From Bremerella volcania (GTDB lineage Bacteria > Planctomycetota > Planctomycetia > Pirellulales > Pirellulaceae): 64,000 nt of DNA. A program made the translations under genes and the position numbers. The notes beneath the pieces are model-generated. The model had not been told where the DNA came from, did not search any database, and saw only the letters and a list, made by a program, of their open reading frames with translations. How positions within the stretch are numbered: position 1 is the first letter of the stretch; each line of letters starts with the position of its first letter. The DNA lies in assembly GCF_007748115.1 (NCBI RefSeq), contig NZ_CP036289.1:4526001-4590000 (forward strand), written 5' to 3'. Below, in pieces: positions 43,556-52,672 of this stretch.

Positions 43556-44536
43556 CTACGTGTTTGAGGCCTCGGAGCGATCGCCGCTTGCATCGTGCTC
43601 GTGCTTGAGATTCGTGCGGTTCCGAATATCAAAGAGGATCTTCGGTGCTTCTTCCGAGATGGCCATGACGACGGGATGCAGCAGCTTCCGCTGAGCGGTG
43701 ATGGCGAAAAAGTGGCTTCGCACCTCTTCCAGAGTTCCCACAAGTTCGACGTTGTATTGCCGACGGACCTGATCCAAAACCGCCGCAGGCGTGGGGAATA
43801 CGCCTGCCCCGCCGCTGCCGAATTCTTTCAGCATCGCGCTATCATCGAATTGAGCCACGATCTTCGGACAGATATCGTTCTCATCAAACCACCGATCGAG
43901 GTTGCGCCGCAATTCGGTATGGGGAGAAGGCAGTAACAAGGGAGCACGCTGTAGCGACCGGGGAAAGTCGGTCCGCAACTGCTCGGCCATCGACTTGACG
44001 GCACAAAATGCGATCGCGCAGTCTCCCAGCGGATGATTGAAACAGCGCTTGTGACCATCGGTCGAAATCGAACGATCGGAGATGATCAAGTCGTGCCGAT
44101 GGCGGGAAAGATCGTCGACCAACTGTTCCATGGGGGCTTCGTGGTAATCGATCTGAACGGGCTCGGGAAACCTGAGAACGACTTCTAACAACCGGTAGGT
44201 GATCAGCTTGGGTACGTACATCGGAACACCCACACTCAGCCGCAACGACCGCTGCGATGGCATCCCACGCAGGCTGCCTAGCATCTCCCGACCGGCCGAG
44301 AAGATCTCGTCGGCATACTCGAAGACGGTCGAGCCCACATCGGTCAACCGAAGCTCCCGGCCGCTTCGATCAAGCAGTTCGTGATTCAAGGACTTCTCGA
44401 GCTTTTTAATCTGGGAACTCACGGTTGGCTGCGAAAGATGCAAGTGATCGCAGGCCGCTGTGATGCTTCCCTGACGCACGGCGACCCAAAAATAGAACAA
44501 GTGCAGGAAATTGAGATCCTGGAGACGCTCGATCAT
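43556..44536 (-). CDS. LysR-family regulator, NhaR-like
   Basis: The 326-residue product opens with a winged helix, LNFLHLFYFWVAVRQGSITAA and LHLSQPTVSSQIKKLEKSLN, followed by LLDRSGRELRLTDVGSTVFEYA, a set closest to NhaR-type LysR proteins, which activate Na+/H+ antiporter genes in other bacteria. The effector domain covers residues ~95-300, and the last ~20 residues are a charged tail. An antiporter gene lies 11 kb away (30.8-32.5 kb), but no direct link is seen. The gene is in the same direction as ppk2 and could control it. The divergent neighbour is a universal stress protein gene. Confidence 0.88.
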   Translation of the reverse strand: MIERLQDLNFLHLFYFWVAVRQGSITAACDHLHLSQPTVSSQIKKLEKSLNHELLDRSGRELRLTDVGSTVFEYADEIFSAGREMLGSLRGMPSQRSLRLSVGVPMYVPKLITYRLLEVVLRFPEPVQIDYHEAPMEQLVDDLSRHRHDLIISDRSISTDGHKRCFNHPLGDCAIAFCAVKSMAEQLRTDFPRSLQRAPLLLPSPHTELRRNLDRWFDENDICPKIVAQFDDSAMLKEFGSGGAGVFPTPAAVLDQVRRQYNVELVGTLEEVRSHFFAITAQRKLLHPVVMAISEEAPKILFDIRNRTNLKHEHDASGDRSEASNT

Positions 44537-44685
44537 CAGTTCATATGTCCCATGTTCCCGCGAGTGCCGCGTAGGGAGGGGGCATCTTCGGGAGTTCTAT
44601 GCAGCTGTAGCTCTTAGGGGTGCTTGCTCATTCTAGCTATCAGCACCTATTTGTACGCGACTGACTCGCCAATTGATCAAGAAAA

Positions 44686-44771
44686 GGGGACAGTTTTCGT
44701 CCCCTGGCTTGCTGGCATAGAAATTTTAAATGCCTACCCAAGAGAGACGCCACCATAGAAATTTTGAATGC
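44686..44771. promoter_or_regulatory. Direct repeats and hairpin upstream of the stress-protein gene
   Basis: CATAGAAATTTTAAATGC (44716-44733) is repeated with one change as CATAGAAATTTTGAATGC (44754-44771), 38 bases apart. A hairpin GGGGAC (44686-44691) / GTCCCC (44699-44704) lies just before. The 378-bp gap 44537-44914 between divergent genes is otherwise plain. The repeats could be operator sites for the stress-protein gene or the LysR gene. Confidence 0.45.
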
Positions 44772-44914
44772 AAATCCATGAAAGAAAATAGTCGTTTTCT
44801 TGGCCCAATCTTCCGTATAAATCCATAGACCGGCTGCCACCCTCCGGTTGCCGGCACTTGCTGGCCGTATTTGTGATTGACCGTTTTTTGGGCCGACCTG
44901 AGAGAGGCTACTCC

Positions 44915-45733
44915 GTGTTAAAGCGAGTGCTACTTCACTTAAACGGTTCCTTTGGAGTCGACCAGGCTATTGAACTCGGAGCGAGAATCTCGCAGCGCAC
45001 TTCCGCGAGACTGCGCGGCCTTTCGATCCTAGATACTAGTGGACTGCAATACGCTGGACACTTGGTTTCCGCGGCCCACGCCGTTTCCGAGTCGCGCCGA
45101 ATCGCTCATGCCGAGCGAAGACAGATGATTTCGCACCAGCAAATGCTGCACGTCGGTCAGCGTTACCAACTTGATTTCGACACGCTGGGAATCGAAGGGG
45201 ATCCGATTCAAAGCCTGGTCCGCGAAGCTCAGTACTACGATCTACTGATCACTCGTTCGTCCGAGCATGCTCGGCAACTGCCTGGCGAATTGAGTGCATT
45301 CGAACTGCTCGATGTTGTCATTCAAAGCCGCCAGCCGGTTTACATTTCGCGGGGAGCGAATACGAACCCTAACCGAGTTTTACTAGTTTACGATGGCAGC
45401 GAATCGTCCGCCCGCGTGATTCGCACCTTCCTGACACAAAAGCCGATCAAGAATGCCTATTGCCGCCTTCTCGGCGTTGGTACGGCAGCCGATTCCAAGT
45501 CGAAGCTCCTCCCATCGATGCGCGACTATTGCGAGGCCAGGCATACCGATCTCGAAGTCGGTCGTCTTGCCGGTTCACTTCGGAAAGTCCTCATTCCTTA
45601 CGCCCAGAAATGGGATCCTGACGTCGTGGTCATGGGGGTACCTCGGGTGGCCCGACTTTGGCGAAGAATCCGAGGACACGTTTGTTTGGATTTCCTCATT
45701 CGCACGCGGTTCGACCTGTACTTGATGGGATAG
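44915..45733 (+). CDS. Two-domain universal stress protein
   Basis: From GTG 44915, with AGAGAGG seven bases upstream, the product is 272 residues; an open frame from 44858 lacks a good site. It consists of two UspA-like halves: the first opens LKRVLLHLNGSFGVDQAIELGARIS and the second TNPNRVLLVYDGSESSARVIRTF. The usual ATP loop (G-2x-G-9x-G-S/T) is not clearly kept in either half (WDPDVVVMGVPRVARLWRRI in the second), so ATP binding is doubtful. A LysR regulator gene is divergently transcribed. Function likely stress-related but unspecific. Confidence 0.78.
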   Translation: MLKRVLLHLNGSFGVDQAIELGARISQRTSARLRGLSILDTSGLQYAGHLVSAAHAVSESRRIAHAERRQMISHQQMLHVGQRYQLDFDTLGIEGDPIQSLVREAQYYDLLITRSSEHARQLPGELSAFELLDVVIQSRQPVYISRGANTNPNRVLLVYDGSESSARVIRTFLTQKPIKNAYCRLLGVGTAADSKSKLLPSMRDYCEARHTDLEVGRLAGSLRKVLIPYAQKWDPDVVVMGVPRVARLWRRIRGHVCLDFLIRTRFDLYLMG

Positions 45734-45780
45734 CCGCGTCAACCAATCCGTTCCCACTCCCCGTCGATTCGTAGAAGCAC

Positions 45781-48700
45781 TCACTTCGTCGCGCCGGTCG
45801 GCTGACGATACAAGACCAACACCGGTTCATTCGAGACCTCGATAGGAACCAATGCCCGATTCGCATCGATGTGTTTCCTCAACCCATCGATGCGAATCAC
45901 GTCGACCTTGGCGTCCGCCGCGACGCCAAGGTCGACAACTTTTTTGCGTTCGTCGTTCCACACGACTTTCAAGCAAGCTCCCTGATCGTCGACGAACAAA
46001 TACTCCTGCGTCCCATCGGGGTGTTGCTTCTCTTCCGTGAACTTCTTCACGGCCAGGCTGTTGATTATGTGATAATAAGCCACCGCGTCCAGCCGCGGGT
46101 TGTAGTTATTGAACTTACAGTCAAAGACGCAGTGCGCATCGCCGAACTGGCCTCGAGCATTGCCGTCCTTGTCGGGGTACATGATCGTAAACCAACTGAC
46201 CGTCTCGCCTCCTTCGGCGAAGAAGACCGTACACTTCTTGATCAGTTCGATCGCGACCGCCAGACGAGCCTGCCCTTGGCTGTTAAGACCCAGTTCGGTC
46301 GAGTGAATTGGCTTCACCGCGTCGTACTTTCGCATCAGTTGGCGATACTCGGTCATCGTGCGGCGGACGTTGGTGTAGTGCTCGTAGATATGAAAGTCAT
46401 ACGAATCGAGGTAATCCTGATAGCCTGCCTGAAAGTACTCTTCGTTCGGTTCGACCGAAGTTCCGATGACGTGGATCTCGGGATCATAGGCTTTCACCGT
46501 TTCATAGACCGCCTTGTACGCTTTCACATTGTCAAGCACGACCTGCCCCTTGCCATGCGGTTCGTTGCCCAGCGCGATCATGGCGAGTCCCTGGTCGGCG
46601 TATGCTGCCAGAAAATTCGTCATCTCCTGTCGAAGCGACTCTTCCGTGACGTTCTTAAAACCCTCATCTTCGACCTGGGAACAAGGCGTGCCGGTTACCC
46701 ATTTGGCATCCAGCTTTTGTACCACTTCCATCCCAGGCAGATGCGGCTTGTATGGGGGCTTGTTCGACCAACCACCCCAGACGCCCATCATCCGCAATCC
46801 CAATCGATCGGCCAAATAGAAGTAATCCCCGATTCGACTGTCCCAGTTTCGAATAGTGAATGGAATCTGCTCGGGGCGATACTGCTTGCTCACCGCTTCC
46901 GGCAGAACTGCAAACCCGGAAAACTCCGTGATCGGGTCCCCTTCCCCTTGTGGGACCGATACGTGCAGTTCGTAGAACTGCCCAACGTTCAATGTATTTG
47001 CATCGAGTGAGATGCTGGCCTGGTATTCCCGCTGACGCTTCCCTTGGGCGGCGGAAAGCGACACATCGCTCGGCCCGACGACCACGTCGCCTCGATAGTC
47101 GCGGACTTCCAGACGCAACTGGCGGTCGTGCTGCTCCAATGTCTTCGAGGTAGGTACGGTTACCTGAAACTCGATCGCATCACCGGGGTAAAAGAGGTTT
47201 CCTATGGCCTGGGAAGCAATGCGGATACTCTCGACGCTCGGCTGAGCAGGCTGTACGACAAGTCGGGCCGCCGAGAGGTCGTCAATTGAGAATTCGCCAT
47301 ACGTCTTGTTGAGCCGCACGTACCACTGGGCGGACGTTGCCTGGGCCGGAAGTCGAATCCGTTTGCTGACGCTTACCCAGTCACTCTCACCGGAGCCGAT
47401 CGCCAGCGGAAAGGTCGCCAGCAGTTTCCCGCTCGCATCAAACGTTTTAATGGCGACCGCACCATGATACGAGTTATCCGGAGAATGCAGTTTCGACTGC
47501 CAGCGATAGGCGAACTCCCATGTTCCCTCTTGGACAGGAAAAAGCGGACTGGTTGCCAGCGTCGGCTGCTGAAGCTTCCCGAGTGTCCGCCTAAGCGTCA
47601 GTTGCGAGTGCATGCTGGCATCACCTTCGCTCTGCCAATTGGATACGTCCCCTTCGAAGGCTTCTTTCCACACGTGACTGGAACGCTGTCCTTCGACAAT
47701 CGCTTCCATGCGGATGTCCCCCAGGTCCAGATTCATCGATGGCGAATCGGACGACCGAGCGTTGAGCATCACCTCGATCAGCTTGACGGCGCCATGCCAC
47801 TTGCTATCGTTGGCGCCTCCCCAGTGCTCTCCACCGGCAATCTTCACAGGGTCAATCGTCATCGCCTGCCACTGGCCATCGGCGACCATCGTCAGCCCGT
47901 GTCGCTGGTGAGTTTGATCGCTGCTATCGACCAGCCGCAGGGAAAACTCCTTCACCTCGCTGGAACGCACTTGAAGGCGGATCGCGTTGGTTTGTTTGAC
48001 GTCGAGTGCGGCAAGACGGTTGCGCGCACCAACGTACCGTCCCCCACCGCTGAAATTGGCACTCAGTCGCAGTGAAGACTGCCCATCGGTCGGTCCTTCG
48101 ATCGCAGCGAGGCTTCCCTTCGCACCGGGGAACTCATTCCCGTTGTTGTATTGCCACGTGCCGGTCCCCTCCTCGCCCAGATCATCCAGCCGAATCGACT
48201 TGGCAAGTTCGACCTTCGGCGGAGTAGGCACAAGCATGACATTGCGAATAGAGATGCTTCCTTCGTTCAAAGCTTCGCGGCCAGCCAGGAAGACTAGCAA
48301 TTTCCCTGGCTGGTGCCACCGGCCATCATTGGCACCGCTCCACTTCTCGTAGCCGGTCACGATGTCCATGGGTGCCCCTGCTTCGAGGGAAGCAAAGTAG
48401 CGCGCGACCGGAAAAGTAAATTGCTGCCAGCCTCCTTTGTCCCCCAGGCGAATGTTCAACTGATGGCACTGCCCGCTGCCGTCGATCAGGCGCGTCGTCA
48501 ACTTCTCGACGCCACGCGGAACGTTCACTTCAAACGATACGGTATCGATCGGCACATCCGGCAAACGTTTAGCTGCCTGGACGTACATTCCGCCGCTGGA
48601 GAAATCGCCATGCAGCACGAGCGTCGGCTGCTGTTCCTGTTTCAGTTCGAGGTGCCCGACCGCTCCGGGGAACTCCTTCCCGTTGTCGAACGTCCAGCCC

Positions 48701-48801
48701 CCCAGCTTCTGCTGAGCATCGATCAGTTGCACTGGCCGTTGGGCGATTGCGAGGTTCGCGAAGTTCAAAAGCAAAACAGTGCAAACGAGTGGACGTAGCA
48801 T
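45781..48801 (-). CDS. Modular secreted glycoside hydrolase (clan A-like)
   Basis: This 1006-residue product has a signal peptide (LLNFANLAIAQ) and two copies of one beta-sandwich-like module at ~30-190 and ~205-360; compare FDNGKEFPGA, GGMYVQAAKRLPDV and KWSGANDGRWH with YNNGNEFPGA, GGRYVGARNRLAAL and HWGGANDSKWH. Two more beta-rich domains follow (~370-520 and ~530-640), then a TIM-barrel-like catalytic domain with acid/base Glu747 in ALGNEPHG and probable nucleophile Glu836 in HSTELGLNS. The layout matches clan GH-A hydrolases acting on polysaccharides. It is adjacent to a sulfatase gene. The family number and substrate cannot be assigned by eye. Confidence 0.78.
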   Translation of the reverse strand: MLRPLVCTVLLLNFANLAIAQRPVQLIDAQQKLGGWTFDNGKEFPGAVGHLELKQEQQPTLVLHGDFSSGGMYVQAAKRLPDVPIDTVSFEVNVPRGVEKLTTRLIDGSGQCHQLNIRLGDKGGWQQFTFPVARYFASLEAGAPMDIVTGYEKWSGANDGRWHQPGKLLVFLAGREALNEGSISIRNVMLVPTPPKVELAKSIRLDDLGEEGTGTWQYNNGNEFPGAKGSLAAIEGPTDGQSSLRLSANFSGGGRYVGARNRLAALDVKQTNAIRLQVRSSEVKEFSLRLVDSSDQTHQRHGLTMVADGQWQAMTIDPVKIAGGEHWGGANDSKWHGAVKLIEVMLNARSSDSPSMNLDLGDIRMEAIVEGQRSSHVWKEAFEGDVSNWQSEGDASMHSQLTLRRTLGKLQQPTLATSPLFPVQEGTWEFAYRWQSKLHSPDNSYHGAVAIKTFDASGKLLATFPLAIGSGESDWVSVSKRIRLPAQATSAQWYVRLNKTYGEFSIDDLSAARLVVQPAQPSVESIRIASQAIGNLFYPGDAIEFQVTVPTSKTLEQHDRQLRLEVRDYRGDVVVGPSDVSLSAAQGKRQREYQASISLDANTLNVGQFYELHVSVPQGEGDPITEFSGFAVLPEAVSKQYRPEQIPFTIRNWDSRIGDYFYLADRLGLRMMGVWGGWSNKPPYKPHLPGMEVVQKLDAKWVTGTPCSQVEDEGFKNVTEESLRQEMTNFLAAYADQGLAMIALGNEPHGKGQVVLDNVKAYKAVYETVKAYDPEIHVIGTSVEPNEEYFQAGYQDYLDSYDFHIYEHYTNVRRTMTEYRQLMRKYDAVKPIHSTELGLNSQGQARLAVAIELIKKCTVFFAEGGETVSWFTIMYPDKDGNARGQFGDAHCVFDCKFNNYNPRLDAVAYYHIINSLAVKKFTEEKQHPDGTQEYLFVDDQGACLKVVWNDERKKVVDLGVAADAKVDVIRIDGLRKHIDANRALVPIEVSNEPVLVLYRQPTGATK

Positions 48802-48937
48802 GAAGAAATCTGAAAAAATAGAGTCACGAGCAGGGGAATCCCCCAGGTACTAATTTGACCAGCGGCTTCAGGGCGAGGACAATAGCGCACACTTGAAGCC
48901 CACCAACTTATGCCCCTCCTCGACGGAAGGTTTCATC

Positions 48938-50689
48938 ATGCCACGAGTTTTCCCCCTGCTTCTGCTCGCTTTCGGCCTGTTTTTGCCGACGATTGTCCAT
49001 GCCGCCGATGCTTCCATGCCCAACGTCGTGATGATCCTCACCGACGATCAAGGCTGGGGCGATTTGAGCGTCCACGGCAACAAGAACCTCGCCACGCCGA
49101 ACATCGATCAATTAGCCAAAGAGGGAGCCCTATTCGAGAACTTCTACGTCTGCCACCTGTGCGCGCCGACACGCGCGGAAATGCTCACGGGTCGCTTTTA
49201 CGCGCGAACCGGCGTACGCGGCGTTTCGACCGGACAGGAACGTTTGAACGTCGACGAAAAGACGATCGCACAATATTTCAAAGATGCAGGCTACGTGACG
49301 GGAGCCTTTGGTAAGTGGCATAACGGGATGCAGTTTCCTTACCACCCCAATGCCCGCGGCTTTGATGAGTATTACGGTTTCTGCTCGGGGCACTGGGGGC
49401 ACTATTTCAGTCCGGAACTCGATCATAACAACCAATTGGTTCGCGGCGAGGGTTACGTCACCGACGACTTCACCAACCGGGCCATGAAGTTCATCGAAGA
49501 CAACCAGGACAACCCCTTCTTCTGCTACGTGCCGTACTGCACGCCTCATTCGCCGATGCAGGTGCCGGACCAGTACTACGACAAGTTTGCCAACATGGAT
49601 CCGGAGATGAAGAACCGGGATCCCAAGAAAGAACAGCTCGGCATGACGCGAGCCGCGCTGGCCATGTGCGAAAACATCGACTGGAACGTGGGCCGTATCC
49701 TCAAGAAGCTGGATCAGCTTAGGCTGGCCGATAACACAATCGTCATCTACTTCGCCGACAACGGCCCGAATAGCTTTCGCTGGAACGGCGGCATGAAAGG
49801 ACGCAAAGGCTCGCTGGACGAAGGAGGAACGCGCGTTCCCTGCATCATCCGCTGGCCCGGTCATATTCCGGCTGATCGAAGAATCGAACCGATTGCCGGG
49901 GCCGTCGATTTTCTGCCCACGCTACTCGACTTCGCTGGCATCAAGGCAAAATTCCCCAAACCAATTGACGGCGTAAGTCTGAAGCCGCTGCTCACGCAGG
50001 ACGAAATCGAATGGGAAGATCGCTACTTGATCGCTTCGCGTAACAATCAAGTCAGCGTTCGCAACCAGACCTATCGTCTTGATAACGATGGCCAACTGTT
50101 CGACATCACCCAGGATCGTGGGCAAACCAAGAATGTTGCCATAGACCATCCCGAAGTCTTGGCCCAGCTGAAAAACGTTGCCAAGCAGTATCGCTCGGAG
50201 ATGCTGCCAACCCAGGACGATCGTCCCTTCACGGTGGGCTATACGCAAAACACGCCATTGCCCGCTCGTGACGGTAACGGCCACGGCAGCATCAAACGAA
50301 GCGCCAACGCTCCGAACTGTTCCTACTTCACCAACTGGAAATCGACCAACGACACCGTGACCTGGGACGTGGAAGTGGGCGAGCCAGGCGAGTACGAAGC
50401 AATCGTCTATTACACCTGTCCGCAGGAAAACGTGGGCGTCGAGATCCAAGCCGAGTTGCTCGGTCACAAGACCTCGGCCACGATCAAAGAGGCACACGAC
50501 CCGGAAAGCTACGGCCCCGAGCGAGATCGTTTCGACCGAGGTGCCGAATCGCCGGTGAAAGACTTTAAACCGTTTTCGCTCGGCACGCTCAAGCTGCCTA
50601 AAGGACGCGACACGCTGACCCTTTCGGCACTGAAGATCCCCGGTGACGGCGCGATTGAAGTCCGTTACCTGTGGCTGAACAAGAAGTAA
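48938..50689 (+). CDS. Secreted sulfatase (formylglycine-dependent) with C-terminal domain
   Basis: From ATG 48938 (GGAAGG eight bases upstream) the product is 583 residues with a signal peptide (LAFGLFLPTIVHA). Metal ligands are in MILTDDQGWGD, and Cys75 in LCAPTRAEMLTGR forms the CxPxR needed for conversion to formylglycine. The domain continues to about residue 430 (the IVIYFADNGPNS core and DFLPTLLDFAGIK at ~330), followed by a separate ~140-residue beta-rich domain (TWDVEVGEPGEYEAIVYYTC) that may bind carbohydrate. It removes sulfate esters from a polysaccharide or glycoside. It is divergent from the modular glycoside hydrolase, which may act on the same polymer. Confidence 0.92.
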   Translation: MPRVFPLLLLAFGLFLPTIVHAADASMPNVVMILTDDQGWGDLSVHGNKNLATPNIDQLAKEGALFENFYVCHLCAPTRAEMLTGRFYARTGVRGVSTGQERLNVDEKTIAQYFKDAGYVTGAFGKWHNGMQFPYHPNARGFDEYYGFCSGHWGHYFSPELDHNNQLVRGEGYVTDDFTNRAMKFIEDNQDNPFFCYVPYCTPHSPMQVPDQYYDKFANMDPEMKNRDPKKEQLGMTRAALAMCENIDWNVGRILKKLDQLRLADNTIVIYFADNGPNSFRWNGGMKGRKGSLDEGGTRVPCIIRWPGHIPADRRIEPIAGAVDFLPTLLDFAGIKAKFPKPIDGVSLKPLLTQDEIEWEDRYLIASRNNQVSVRNQTYRLDNDGQLFDITQDRGQTKNVAIDHPEVLAQLKNVAKQYRSEMLPTQDDRPFTVGYTQNTPLPARDGNGHGSIKRSANAPNCSYFTNWKSTNDTVTWDVEVGEPGEYEAIVYYTCPQENVGVEIQAELLGHKTSATIKEAHDPESYGPERDRFDRGAESPVKDFKPFSLGTLKLPKGRDTLTLSALKIPGDGAIEVRYLWLNKK

Positions 50690-50706
50690 ATTCCGCGAGG
50701 CATCCT

Positions 50707-51057
50707 ATGCTTCAACAGGAACCAAACCCCTATGCTCCGCCGCATGCGATGGCGGAGCCAGTCAGTTTTCAGACTGGCCTGCGAATCTTGGCGTGGTGTT
50801 CGTTGTTGCTGCCATACGCGGTCCTACCACTCTTTATGCTGTTGCCTTACTGCGCTTCGGGAATCGTTGGATTTATCCTGTTTATTCCGGCGGTTCCCAT
50901 GAGTGCTTCGGTGACAATCGGCTCGATTTGCGCTGAGGTTTTTCAACTCGTTCCAACACGTCATAGTTTCTGGCTGATGGGATTCTACATGGTGACAATC
51001 CTGTACGAATACGTCACACTATTTGACACGATCTATCCCACCTTCAGTTGGAAGTAA
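50707..51057 (+). CDS. Small membrane protein
   Basis: From ATG 50707, with GAGG seven bases upstream, this is 116 residues (an in-frame extension overlaps the sulfatase end). The N-terminal ~35 residues are Pro-rich and polar (EPNPYAPPHAMAEPV), followed by about three hydrophobic segments (ILAWCSLLLPYAVLPLFMLL, IVGFILFIPAVPM, FWLMGFYMVTILYEYV). The Pro-Tyr-rich N terminus before the membrane part resembles many planctomycete small membrane proteins, with no known function. It follows the sulfatase by 17 bases and may be co-transcribed. Confidence 0.6.
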   Translation: MLQQEPNPYAPPHAMAEPVSFQTGLRILAWCSLLLPYAVLPLFMLLPYCASGIVGFILFIPAVPMSASVTIGSICAEVFQLVPTRHSFWLMGFYMVTILYEYVTLFDTIYPTFSWK

Positions 51058-51114
51058 TTTCTCTAACGTTCTCCCAAGCTCTCTGCTCCATTTCCCGACC
51101 TGGATCTCGCCCGA

Positions 51115-51669
51115 ATGATACCTCGTTATATCCCTGCGTCATTGTTCTTCGTTCTACTGGCACTTCAGTCCCCAGTCTTCGCTCAAGAGGCCCAGCAGTA
51201 CGACCCGGTGTTATACGGCGGAATCAGCGCCGGCGTAGCGACTGCCGTGCAAGCAAAGCAGATGGGCAAGTCGGTGGTGATCGTCAGCTCCGGGTACGCA
51301 TTTGGGTGGGCTTTCGCTTAGCGGCTTGTCACGAACGAAGGAACCGTCCAGAACGAAGGGGACGTGCAAGTCGCCACCGGCGGCAGCTACGCCATCAGCT
51401 ATCGTTCACTGATTCCCAAGCAAGGAGAAGCCACCAACCTCCTTGTCCCCTGCTGCTTATCCAGTTCGCACATCGCTTTCGGCAGCATCCGCATGAAGCC
51501 GGTCTTCATGATCCTCGGCCAAAGTTCGGCAACCGCCGCGGCCTTGGCAATTGATCAGGATATCGCTTTGCAAGACCTTCCTTATCCGATTCTTAAGGAA
51601 AAACTTGAGAAGGACGGGCAGCAACTTCTTCCATCCGGCGCGCCAAAACAAATCTCGGCCCAAAAGTAA
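51115..51669 (+). pseudogene. Decayed FAD-dependent oxidoreductase remnant
   Basis: Two pieces in one frame match the two ends of an exported FAD-dependent oxidoreductase. The N terminus has a signal peptide (FVLLALQSPVFAQ) and a weakened FAD-binding YGGISAGVATAVQA, then runs into TAG (51319-51321). The C-terminal part continues in frame as [18 protein letters not shown] and [17 protein letters not shown], ending with [20 protein letters not shown]. Full-length relatives have roughly 500-650 residues, so ~350 are missing from the middle. The short repeat [12 protein letters not shown] marks the junction. No protein is expected. The second piece alone has been opened as a GTG frame from 51364 but is not a separate gene. 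Confidence 0.75.
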
Positions 51670-51767
51670 TTGGGAACGGGCCCTTCGTTTTGAATTTGTC
51701 GGGTAATCCGCTAGTAAGTCTGTTACGATCAGGCTAGGCGAACCTCAACAAATGAGAATGGAAGCAA

Positions 51768-52574
51768 ATGCTTATTCGCGTTGGCTACGAAATTGCCTTT
51801 GAATCTCCGCAGCCAGCTCCCATGTTGTTAATGCTTTACCTGCATCCCACACGAGAGCTGACGACTCGGCAACCTGATCAGTTACAAACGACTCCTTCCT
51901 TACCCGTTTCCGAATACTACGACATGTACGGAAATCGTTGCGGGCGAATTGTTGCTCCGGCTGGTCGCGTGACCTTTCGCAACACGGCCGTTGTGGACGA
52001 TAGCGGACTTCCCGATCTGCAGGTCCCTCATGCCCGGCAGGCCGAAGTCCAGGATCTTCCTCACGAGACGCTCACCTACTTACTGGCCAGTCGGTACTGT
52101 GAAGTTGACAGCGAACTTAAGGACATCGCCTGGCAACTTTTTGGAAAAACTCCACCCGGCTGGGCGCGCGTCCAAGCCATTTGTGATTTTGTGCATGGGC
52201 ACATCCAGTTCGACTACATGCAAGCTCGAGCCAATCGCACAGCCCTGGGAGTGTATCGCGAACGTGTGGGCGTCTGCCGCGATTTTATGCATCTGGCCAT
52301 AACCTTCTGCCGGAATTGCAACATTCCGGCCCGCTACTGCACCGGGTACCTCGGTGACATTGGCGTCCCACCCTCGGCTGACCCGATGGACTTCAGTGCC
52401 TGGTTCGAGGCCTACCTGGGTGGGCAATGGTACGCATTCGACGCACGTAACAATACACCTCGGATTGGGCGTGTCCTCATGGCACGCGGCCGCGATGCTG
52501 CCGACGTTGCCTTGACGACGACCTTCGGTGTGAACGAACTCAAGGAATTCAATGTCAGGACAGACGAAATCTAG
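51768..52574 (+). CDS. Transglutaminase-like protein
   Basis: The 268-residue product matches the bacterial transglutaminase-like family with a beta-rich N-terminal domain (residues ~1-120) and a catalytic core: GVCRDFMHLAITFCR with the nucleophile Cys (~residue 171), IPARYCTGYLGDIG and DFSAWFEAYLGGQWYAFDARN. In this last block the His usually found before AW is Ser, while the Asp (FDAR) is kept; I recall the same FSAW in related proteins, so it may be a feature of the subfamily, with the His supplied elsewhere. No signal peptide. The reaction (protein cross-linking or peptide cleavage) is unknown. Confidence 0.82.
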   Translation: MLIRVGYEIAFESPQPAPMLLMLYLHPTRELTTRQPDQLQTTPSLPVSEYYDMYGNRCGRIVAPAGRVTFRNTAVVDDSGLPDLQVPHARQAEVQDLPHETLTYLLASRYCEVDSELKDIAWQLFGKTPPGWARVQAICDFVHGHIQFDYMQARANRTALGVYRERVGVCRDFMHLAITFCRNCNIPARYCTGYLGDIGVPPSADPMDFSAWFEAYLGGQWYAFDARNNTPRIGRVLMARGRDAADVALTTTFGVNELKEFNVRTDEI

Positions 52575-52672
52575 AATCCGCAAAACATCTGGACAACGGT
52601 TTGCAGCCGTACGAATGTCCAGAGAGAATAGATAGTCCACCCCTGCTATCTCTTCACACCTCGGAGTTTCCC

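Noticed and set aside
44716..44771. CRISPR-like direct repeats
   Set aside because: Only two copies, with a short spacer and no further units or cas genes.
45871..47010. Antisense open frame (379 codons) over the glycoside hydrolase gene
   Set aside because: Shadow frame in a G+C-rich gene; the opposite strand encodes clear motifs.
51364..51669. Separate 101-codon gene
   Set aside because: It is the in-frame C-terminal remnant of the oxidoreductase pseudogene 51115-51669.
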